This document shows positions 8,663-15,511 of a stretch of 64,000 nucleotides of DNA, piece by piece; position 1 is the first letter of the stretch; each line of letters begins with the position of its first letter. Under the pieces are notes generated by a model. The model searched no databases. It saw only the letters and a list, made by a program, of their open reading frames with translations, and was not told where the DNA came from. The position numbers and the translations under genes were made by a program. This DNA comes from Verrucomicrobiota bacterium (GTDB lineage: Bacteria > Verrucomicrobiota > Verrucomicrobiia > Opitutales > Opitutaceae), in the NCBI GenBank assembly GCA_023428905.1, contig JAEYWP010000025.1, positions 3,302 to 67,301 on the forward strand, in the 5' to 3' direction.

Positions 8663-10870
8663 ATGAACCCGAAGACCCTGTCTCCCGAGGACCCGAAACT
8701 GACCGCCTACGCGTTGGGTGAACTCGACGCGGACGAATGTGCGGCGGTGGCGGCGGCCATCCGCAACGATCCGGCCGCCCAGGCCGCGGTGGAGCAAATT
8801 CGTGCCCTTTCTTCTCAACTCGAGGAGGCGCTCGCCAACGAGCCGATCGAGCCCGCCACTCTCTCCGTCGATGCAGCGGCGTCATTGAGTCAGCCGCCGG
8901 CCAAAGTGGTCGCGTTCCCCTATTATTGGGTAAGTGGTCTGGCCGCCGCCTGTTTCGCCGCGTTGCTGATCCTGCGGCCCACCCCCGCGGAGACAGCTCG
9001 CGACGCCGTGGCGCAGGCACCCGTGCCGGTCAAGACAACCGCGCCCGCGGTGGTCGCCCCTCAGCCGCGGTTGGCGGAGCCGGCCTTGGCTGCGGATATC
9101 GCGAAGGCCCGGCGCCTGCCTTCGGACAGCCTCCCTGAGATTAATCCCGCTCCTGCGCAGGCGGACGGCTTGCAGTTGGGGCGCAGCGTGGCGTCCCACA
9201 CCTCCGGAGCGCCCGTCGCCACGGATTCCGATCCTGCGGGCATGGTGCGCGAACCGCTCCTCGGCTCGCCCGAGCCGCGGTCCCGTGTGGCGGACTCCCG
9301 TGAGGGGGAGAAGTCATTTGATGGCCTCACGAGCGCCATCCTCACCGATTCGCGGGCTGACTCGATGGCCCGTCGCAATGCGGCCTACAGCCCGTCCTTG
9401 GACTTTGCCCAAAACCGCCCGGTCGAGGCCCCGATGGTCTATAACGGGGCGATCGCGCCTAGCCCGACGTCCCGCGGTTTCCTGCGCGTCGCCGGTTACC
9501 CGCTCTCCGACGTCGGTCTCACGGTCGGTACGGCCAGCTACGGCAACGTGCGCCGGTTTCTCCAAAGCGGCCGTCTGCCGCCGCCCGATGCCGTGCGTAT
9601 CGAGGAGATGCTGAATCACTTTGCCTACCGGCTCCCTGCCACGCGCGTGGACGGGCCGGTGGCTGCTTCGGTGGAGGTGGCTGCCGCACCGTGGAACCCG
9701 TCTCACCGCCTCGTGAGGATTGGGGTGCGTGGCCAGGAGATCGACCGCGCGATGACCGCCGCGGCCAACCTGGTGTTTGTCGTGGACGTGTCGGGCTCGA
9801 TGGGAAGCCCCTCGCGCCTGCCGCTGGTCAAGGAGTCGCTTCGCGCCACGGTGGAAACCCTCCGGCGCGGTGATCGGATCGCAATCGTGAGTTACGCTGG
9901 CACCAACGCCGTGGTGTTGCCGCCGACCGACGTGGCACGCAGCGACGAAATTCTGCGCGCGATCGACGCTCTGGAGGCGGGCGGCGCGGTGGACGGTGCC
10001 CCTGGCATCAAGAAGGCGTTTGCCGTCGCCCAAGCCGGCTTTGTCCAGGGTGGAAACAACCGCGTGATCCTTTGCACCGACGGCGACTTCGCCCTCGGTG
10101 GGAACGAGCGGGACACCTTCCACCTGATTGAGGAAAAGGCCCGTGCCGGCGTTTCGCTGGCGGTGCTCGGCTTCGGCCTGGACAGCTCCCACAGCGGGCT
10201 GCTCGAGAAGATGGCCAACCGCGGCCAGGGCATCTGCAATTATGTCGACACGCGGGCCGAGGCGGAGCGCCTGCTCGTCGCGCAAACCAGCCGCGCCCTG
10301 GTGGCGGTGGCAAACAACGTGAAGCTGCAGGTGGAGTTTAATCCCGAGGTGGCCAAGTCGTATCGATTGATCGGCTACGAAGACGGAGTCGCGCGCAAGG
10401 TGGCCGCGAAGGACGGCCCGGCTGCGGGCGACGCTTTGACCGCCGGACATGTCATCACCGCGCTTTACGAAGTGGTTCCTGTGGGTGCGCCGGATACGGC
10501 GGTGGACACCGATCCGCTACGCTACGCGTCGGACGACCTCCGCGGAGAGCGGCTCGGGGACCCGCGCAACCGCGAGCTCCTGACCCTGAAGGTGCGGTAT
10601 GAGCTGCCGACGGTGGACGTGGGCCGCAAGGTCGAGATCCCCCTGGTGGATCCCGGCACGGACTTTTCAGCGGCGAGCAAGGACTTCAAGTTTGCCGCCG
10701 CGGTGGCCGGCTTCGGCATGCTCCTCAAGGAGTCGCCGCACAAGGGCACCGCCACCTACGACAAGGTTCTGGCCTGGGCCCAGGAATCGGAGGACGAGGA
10801 AGACACGTCCGGAAGCCGCACGGAGTTCATCGACCTGGTCAAGAAGGCCAAGAACGCCGCAGTGGAGTGA
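8663..10870 (+). CDS. Membrane protein: anti-sigma-like N-terminus fused to YfbK-type von Willebrand A domain
   Basis: A 735-aa protein. Residues 1-65 resemble the cytoplasmic anti-sigma domain found beside ECF sigma factors (LTAYALGELDADE). A single transmembrane helix at about 88-112 follows, then a low-complexity linker. The extracytoplasmic part matches the YfbK architecture: a vWA_N region (about 265-345), a vWA domain with an intact MIDAS motif D375-x-S377-x-S379, and a C-terminal DUF3520-like region with KVRYELP. The sigma gene lies 15 bases upstream, so this is probably a one-component anti-sigma factor whose metal-binding vWA head senses a signal outside the membrane. The fusion role is inference; the domains are seen. 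Confidence 0.85.
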   Translation: MNPKTLSPEDPKLTAYALGELDADECAAVAAAIRNDPAAQAAVEQIRALSSQLEEALANEPIEPATLSVDAAASLSQPPAKVVAFPYYWVSGLAAACFAALLILRPTPAETARDAVAQAPVPVKTTAPAVVAPQPRLAEPALAADIAKARRLPSDSLPEINPAPAQADGLQLGRSVASHTSGAPVATDSDPAGMVREPLLGSPEPRSRVADSREGEKSFDGLTSAILTDSRADSMARRNAAYSPSLDFAQNRPVEAPMVYNGAIAPSPTSRGFLRVAGYPLSDVGLTVGTASYGNVRRFLQSGRLPPPDAVRIEEMLNHFAYRLPATRVDGPVAASVEVAAAPWNPSHRLVRIGVRGQEIDRAMTAAANLVFVVDVSGSMGSPSRLPLVKESLRATVETLRRGDRIAIVSYAGTNAVVLPPTDVARSDEILRAIDALEAGGAVDGAPGIKKAFAVAQAGFVQGGNNRVILCTDGDFALGGNERDTFHLIEEKARAGVSLAVLGFGLDSSHSGLLEKMANRGQGICNYVDTRAEAERLLVAQTSRALVAVANNVKLQVEFNPEVAKSYRLIGYEDGVARKVAAKDGPAAGDALTAGHVITALYEVVPVGAPDTAVDTDPLRYASDDLRGERLGDPRNRELLTLKVRYELPTVDVGRKVEIPLVDPGTDFSAASKDFKFAAAVAGFGMLLKESPHKGTATYDKVLAWAQESEDEEDTSGSRTEFIDLVKKAKNAAVE

Positions 10871-10973
10871 ACGCGGAGAAATTCGTCGGTCGTGATTTTT
10901 GATTCGTGATTTTGCAGGCGGCAGGAGACGCGTCGCCTTCGCGCCAACACGTCGCTGATCGCCCGAGTTCGCA

Positions 10974-11065
10974 TGTAGGCGGGGTGCCCCACCTCGCGGG
11001 GCTCGGCTTTGCCGAAGCGGAGCAGGCGTAAGGTCGCGAATGCGGGGTGGGGGCACCCGCCTACA
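10974..11065. repeat. REPIN-like inverted repeat element
   Basis: The 24-base arm at 10974-10997 is nearly the exact reverse complement of 11042-11065, so the 92-base element can fold into one long hairpin. The arms read TGTAGGCGGGGTGCCCCACC and, on the other strand, TGTAGGCGGGTGCCCCCACC. A small perfect hairpin (TCGGC-TTT-GCCGA, 11003-11015) sits inside. Length and arrangement resemble REPIN/REP doublets; no RAYT transposase is in the window. Confidence 0.55.
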
Positions 11066-11123
11066 ACAATCCGCTGCGCTCCGATTTTGATCGGGCGTCA
11101 GCCCGCAGCCCGCGCCGGCGGGA

Positions 11124-11158
11124 TCCCCAATCCCCAATCCCCAATCCCCAATCCCCAA
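11124..11158. repeat. Tandem heptamer repeat (TCCCCAA)5
   Basis: Five exact head-to-tail copies of TCCCCAA lie between the vWA gene and the PEP-CTERM gene. They could vary in number by slippage. No function is visible. Confidence 0.85.
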
Positions 11159-11235
11159 TCGCGCATCACGGATCACGAATGCGGAGTCGGGAATCACGCA
11201 TCCCAAAGCGTGAATCGCGAATCTCGAATTAAAGA

Positions 11236-13683
11236 TCACCCCCGCCGTCTGCGGCGGTACTCCCAGACGGCGACGAGGAAGGCGCCCAGGCCGAAGAGAA
11301 CGTAGGTGCCCGGCTCGGGCACGGGCGTGAAATTGATCATCAGGTGATTGCCGGACCGGCTGACAAAAAACGCTCCGCCATCGGTGCCGTTGAGAAAATG
11401 GCTGGTGTCAAAGCTAAAGGCCGCGGCATCGAACCCGGCAAAGGTGTCTGCGGTGGCGAAGGTCCAGCTGTAGGTCAGGCTGGTATCGAAGCCGCTGAGG
11501 AGTCCGGCTTCGCCTCCCGGCGTAAGTGAATACAGGCGCAGGATGAACGGGTCGGCGCTCGACGCGGTGAGGGAAAGAACGGCGGGGATTGCACCCGGAC
11601 TCGAGGTTGGGAGGAGAATCTGGTCCCAGCCCCCGCTGGTCAGGCTCTGGATATCGAAATCGAGGACGCCGCCGCCACCGAGGGTCAGGCCGCTATTGAA
11701 GCGCATCGAACCGACCTGAAGGACGCCGCCCGGGGCCAGTTGGGCTCCACCGCTGACGATGATGCCGCCGGGAGTCAGAAACGTGCCCGAGCCGCTCAGC
11801 CGCGCCCCATACGCCAGGGAGAGCTGGTTTGAGAAATCGATGTTGGGGGCCACCTCGAGGGTGGCCCGGCTGGAGACGGCGACGCCGCCCGTGCCCAGCG
11901 CTGCATCGCTGGACACCCGCAGGGTGCCCCCGCGGACCTGGGTGCCGCCCGTGTAGTTGTTATTGCCCGACAGCTCGACCACACCGCCCTGCGGATCGAA
12001 ACTGTTGAACTGTCCAACGACGACGCCGGGGATGGCGTTGCTGAGGCGTGAGCGAACGATGAGGTGGCCGCCCTTGACCGCGGTCAGGTACAAGGCGTCA
12101 CCCACGGTGGGTGTGATCGAACCGGTCAGCACCACCTTGCTGCTGGTGCCCAGGTAATAAGGGTCCGTGCGGCTGCCCCCGACCGACAGGTCGATGGCAT
12201 CGGAGACGGTGCGCGGAGCAGCGCGATTGACGGAATCGAGCCCGAGAATGGCGTCAGGGCTGGCGATCCGATTCACCCGCCCAAGGAAGGCGGCGGGTGT
12301 GAGGTTGGCGCGCTCGGTGTAACCGACGTAGGCCGGTCCGGTGAGGTTGAGCTGTGAGTGGGACGGCAGGGTGTTCCGGCGGTCGAGCACCAGCACGGAA
12401 TAAAGCACGTTGGTGGCGCCCTGGTAGGTGTTGTTGCCCTGGAGAACCAAAGTGAGGGGCTGGCCGAACGGCGAACGGACCTCGAGGTCCTGACCGCGTG
12501 CGGTGAGATTGCCCTCGACCGTGAGGGTACCACCCCCGCCGCCAAAGACGTAGTCCGAACCCTGGGCGACCCTGAGCTCGCCGGCGAGGATGGCGGATGT
12601 GCGCGAACCCACGCTCGTCAGCTGAGTGAGTTGCGAGACATCGAGGTTCTCCGTCACCCGGTTCGTCCCGCTGGCGAGGGCGTTGGTATCCAAACCGAGG
12701 ATGCCGAGGAAGGTCGCTGGATCGAGCCGGTCGACCAGGTTTCGCTGGAGTTCCGACTCAAAGCCCGCGCCCACATAACCCAGGGGAGAAGCACTGATTC
12801 GACCGGAGGCGGGCACCGCGCGGGAAGATCCAAAAACAAGGGCCCCATTTTCCACCGTGGTACCGCCGGTGTAGCGGCTGGCGCCGTTGAGGAAGACGGT
12901 GGAAAGGCCGGTCACGGTCAGCCGGCGGGAGGCGCCGGCCTCCGCGATGTCGCCGGTGAAGACCACCGAGCCGACCGCGTTGGCTTCAATGCGGGAGGAC
13001 TGGTTGAGCGTCACCGGTCCGGTGAAGACCGCTTCCGTCGTCGCCGTCCCGGTGATACGGACCGGGCCGTCGACCACCACCGGATTGAGGACCCAGGCCA
13101 GGTCCGGCGTGGCAAAGGCGAGTGTGCCGCCGGTCAGCCGCAGCGTCCCGAGCCCGAGGTTGACGGCGGGTCCCACGTGGAGCGTGCCGCTCGCGTGCGT
13201 GAGGCCGCCGGTCCACAGGTTCAGCCCGAAGAGTTTTAGATCACCGTCTCCGGCTTTTTGCAGGGAGCCCGTCCCATAGATCGTGCCGTCGATCCGCACT
13301 GCGCCGCCGTCGAGGTCGAAGGTTTGGGATCTCGCGAGGTGAAGTGCGATCTCCGATCCGAAGGAAACAGGGCCCGTGCCGGTCGTGCTCACCACCCCGT
13401 TTTGCAGGGTGAGCGTGACGCCCGAGGTCGCGTCGAAGCGGTAGGCGGAACCGGCGTCGAACCGGAGCTGGGCCACGTTGAGGGATTGGGAAAGGGTGAC
13501 GGGACCGGCGCCCGCGTTGCCAAAGACGACCACGGCGCTCCCATCATTGGGCGGCACCGCACCGCCTTCCCAGTTGGACGGGTTCGAATACGCAGCATCG
13601 CCCGCGGCGCCGTTCCACGTGAAGGTGGCAGCCGCAGCCCAGGGGGCCACGAGGGCAATGACGAAAAAGCGCAGACAGCGCAT
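11236..13683 (-). CDS. PEP-CTERM protein with autotransporter-type beta-strand repeats
   Basis: An 815-aa secreted protein. An N-terminal signal peptide of about 19 residues ends near APWAAAA and is followed by FTWNGAAGDAAYSNPSNWEGG, typical of autotransporter-associated repeat proteins. Several beta-helix repeats of the GGTTVENGALVFGS / GGTQVRGGTLRVSS kind recur through the chain. The C-terminus is a PEP-CTERM sorting signal: VPEPGTY at about 787, a hydrophobic helix and a final basic cluster (YRRRRRG). It is therefore expected to be processed by an exosortase and delivered to the cell surface or extracellular matrix. No exosortase gene is in the window. It is transcribed alone. Confidence 0.88.
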   Translation of the reverse strand: MRCLRFFVIALVAPWAAAATFTWNGAAGDAAYSNPSNWEGGAVPPNDGSAVVVFGNAGAGPVTLSQSLNVAQLRFDAGSAYRFDATSGVTLTLQNGVVSTTGTGPVSFGSEIALHLARSQTFDLDGGAVRIDGTIYGTGSLQKAGDGDLKLFGLNLWTGGLTHASGTLHVGPAVNLGLGTLRLTGGTLAFATPDLAWVLNPVVVDGPVRITGTATTEAVFTGPVTLNQSSRIEANAVGSVVFTGDIAEAGASRRLTVTGLSTVFLNGASRYTGGTTVENGALVFGSSRAVPASGRISASPLGYVGAGFESELQRNLVDRLDPATFLGILGLDTNALASGTNRVTENLDVSQLTQLTSVGSRTSAILAGELRVAQGSDYVFGGGGGTLTVEGNLTARGQDLEVRSPFGQPLTLVLQGNNTYQGATNVLYSVLVLDRRNTLPSHSQLNLTGPAYVGYTERANLTPAAFLGRVNRIASPDAILGLDSVNRAAPRTVSDAIDLSVGGSRTDPYYLGTSSKVVLTGSITPTVGDALYLTAVKGGHLIVRSRLSNAIPGVVVGQFNSFDPQGGVVELSGNNNYTGGTQVRGGTLRVSSDAALGTGGVAVSSRATLEVAPNIDFSNQLSLAYGARLSGSGTFLTPGGIIVSGGAQLAPGGVLQVGSMRFNSGLTLGGGGVLDFDIQSLTSGGWDQILLPTSSPGAIPAVLSLTASSADPFILRLYSLTPGGEAGLLSGFDTSLTYSWTFATADTFAGFDAAAFSFDTSHFLNGTDGGAFFVSRSGNHLMINFTPVPEPGTYVLFGLGAFLVAVWEYRRRRRG

Positions 13684-14094
13684 ACTAGGGACTTAGCCTT
13701 ACCTGCTAGGGAGTTGCAAGCTGCCAGCCCGTAAGGTCAGGCCTATTCAGACCGATTTTACCGAACAGGTTTCGCGCCGTATCGAAGGCGAGCGTGGCTG
13801 CACGCGCAGGCAAAAAGAAAGCCCGGCTCCGCCCACGCGGAACCGGGCTGTACTTGCACCACAGAGTACCAGACCTCTGTGGAAGGGGCACAACGTGTTG
13901 ATCGTTGAAAAGGAACGGGCTGCAAAACCGCGCACCCGAGGGTGAAGGCGCGTTCTTGCGAGCTGGGGTGAAAGGGGAGCAGGCTGCGGCCGCTTCAATG
14001 GCAGGGGGCAAAAGCGGCGGCGGGGGACGGACCAAAGATGGGCCCGAACGTACCTAGCGGCAAGTGCGTTTACGGAAGATTTACAGCGGTGCGC
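13684..14094. other. Gene-free stretch, possible minus-strand small RNA or long 3' UTR
   Basis: These 411 bases hold no convincing gene. On the minus strand they contain two hairpins (CCACAGAG/CTCTGTGG, 13859-13882, and a weaker CAACG/CGTTG stem near 13892-13908) just before a strong intrinsic terminator (13811-13849). This is either a structured 3' UTR of the tesA transcript or a separate small RNA of roughly 200 bases. Confidence 0.45.
13811..13849 (-). terminator. Intrinsic terminator (minus strand)
   Basis: A 13-bp stem (13820-13832 with 13837-13849, one mismatch) with a 4-base loop is followed on the minus strand by TTCTTTTTG (13819-13811). It terminates transcription coming from the tesA side, about 245 bases after the tesA stop codon. 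Confidence 0.8.
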
Positions 14095-14760
14095 TTAAGG
14101 CGACGTCGGCAAAGGCGCCTTGGCGTCGGGCTGCCACTGCTGTTTGGGCCCCAAGAGAGGTTCCAGGACCTGCCAGACCGTGTCGGCGATCACGGCGTGT
14201 CCTCGCGCATTGGGGTGGATCAGGTCGGGTTGGTTCATTTCCGGAATGCCTCCCACGCTTTCGAGGATGAACGGGATGAAACCGAGGTCATTCTTCTTCG
14301 CGAGCGCGGGGTAGATCTCGCTGAAGGCTTTGGTGTACGCCTCGCCCATGCTTGGGGGCATGAACATGCCGCCGAGGATGATCTTCACCTGCGGATTCTT
14401 GGCCCGCACCCGATCGATGATGGCCTGCAGGTTTTCTTGCGCGACGGCGGGCTGGAGGCCCCGGAGACCGTCGTTGCCACCCAGCGCGAGGACAAAAATG
14501 TCGACCGGCTGCCGCAGGATCCAATCGATCCGACGCAGGCCCCCGGCGGTGGTCTCGCCGCTGAGCCCGGCATTGACCACCCGGTAGGGAAGCTTGTGCT
14601 CATCGATCCGCTTCTGGATCAGTCCGGGGAAGGCGAGACTGTTGTCCTCCAACCCGTAACCGGCAGTCAGGCTGTCGCCGAAAAAGAGGATGGTCTTGGA
14701 TGTATCCGCGGCGCTGAGCATGACAGCCGAGGCGAGGAAGAGCAAAAGGGTGCGAAGCAT
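14095..14760 (-). CDS. tesA: SGNH/GDSL-family esterase (TesA-like arylesterase)
   Basis: A 221-aa secreted lysophospholipase/arylesterase-type hydrolase. The start at 14760 gives a signal peptide (MLRTLLLFLASAVMLSAA) before the mature enzyme; an in-frame ATG at 14811 would remove the signal from the N-terminus. Block I is FFGDSLTAGYGL with the catalytic Ser at S30, block III is GGND, and block V is DLIHPNARGH with the catalytic Asp and His. It is divergent from a ybbA/ybbP-type ABC exporter with 49 bases between starts, the same arrangement as tesA-ybbA-ybbP in Escherichia coli. Confidence 0.9.
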   Translation of the reverse strand: MLRTLLLFLASAVMLSAADTSKTILFFGDSLTAGYGLEDNSLAFPGLIQKRIDEHKLPYRVVNAGLSGETTAGGLRRIDWILRQPVDIFVLALGGNDGLRGLQPAVAQENLQAIIDRVRAKNPQVKIILGGMFMPPSMGEAYTKAFSEIYPALAKKNDLGFIPFILESVGGIPEMNQPDLIHPNARGHAVIADTVWQVLEPLLGPKQQWQPDAKAPLPTSP

Positions 14761-14809
14761 ACGGGCAAGTTGCGTACGGACCCGGATGCGGTTTGTTCCG
14801 AGCCCTCGC

Positions 14810-15511
14810 ATGAGTGTTCAATCCATGCTGAAAGTCCAGCAGCTGACCAAAACCTACGCCACCGCCCATGGGCCACTCACCGTGCTCCGTGGAGTCGACT
14901 TTGACCTCGGCGCGGCCGACACCCTCGCCATCGTGGGCCCATCGGGCTCGGGCAAGACCACGCTGCTCAGCCTTTGCGCAGGGCTCGACCAGCCTTCGTC
15001 CGGGACGGTCACCCTGGCGGGAGAGGAGATCGCGCGACTGGACGAGGACCGGCGCGCGCTCGTGCGCAACGCGCATGTGGGTTTCGTCTTCCAGAACTTC
15101 CAGCTGATCCCGACTCTCACTGCGCTGGAAAACGTGCTGGTGCCGCTCGAGCTGCGTGGGGAAAGCGGCGGGGAGAAGGAGGCGATGGCGCTGCTCGATC
15201 GGGTCGGTCTGGGTGCACGCCTCGACCACTACCCGGTGCAGCTTTCCGGGGGCGAACAGCAGCGGGTCGCGCTGGCACGGGCCTTTATCAACCGCCCCAA
15301 GATCCTTTTCTGCGATGAGCCCACCGGAAATCTGGATGCCGCCACCGCCCACACCGTGGTTGAGCTGATCTTCGGCCTGAACCGGGAGAAAGGCACCACG
15401 CTGGTCCTCGTGACACATGACCCCGAGCTCGCCCGGCGCTGCCGCAGCACCCTGCGGTTGAAGGGTGGGGAAGTGGTGAGGGACGACGTCGTGGTTGCCG
15501 CGCACCCATGA
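14810..15511 (+). CDS. ABC transporter ATP-binding protein (YbbA/LolD type)
   Basis: A 233-aa ATPase of the MacB/LolD subfamily. It has Walker A GPSGSGKTT near 44-52, the Q-loop in VFQNFQLIPTL, the signature LSGGEQQRVALARA and Walker B ILFCDEPTGNLD. Starts at 14810 or 14825 (second Met) are both possible. The stop overlaps the start of the permease gene by 4 bases (ATGA), so the two form one transporter. By synteny with tesA it corresponds to YbbA. Its substrate is not known. Confidence 0.92.
   Translation: MSVQSMLKVQQLTKTYATAHGPLTVLRGVDFDLGAADTLAIVGPSGSGKTTLLSLCAGLDQPSSGTVTLAGEEIARLDEDRRALVRNAHVGFVFQNFQLIPTLTALENVLVPLELRGESGGEKEAMALLDRVGLGARLDHYPVQLSGGEQQRVALARAFINRPKILFCDEPTGNLDAATAHTVVELIFGLNREKGTTLVLVTHDPELARRCRSTLRLKGGEVVRDDVVVAAHP

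Larger units (their letters stand above)
10871..11235. other. Gene-free stretch with extragenic repeats
   Basis: No credible gene is seen in these 365 bases. They hold a REPIN-like inverted repeat (10974-11065) and a TCCCCAA heptamer array (11124-11158). Degenerate copies of AATCACGAATC occur at both ends in opposite orientation (10891-10914 and about 11162-11225). No clear terminator follows the vWA gene. Confidence 0.6.

Noticed and set aside
11124..11158. CRISPR array
   Set aside because: The repeats are 7 bases long without spacers, and there are no cas genes in the window.
13706..14035. A 109-codon minus-strand frame before the PEP-CTERM gene
   Set aside because: It crosses the intrinsic terminator and the hairpins, and has no recognisable features.
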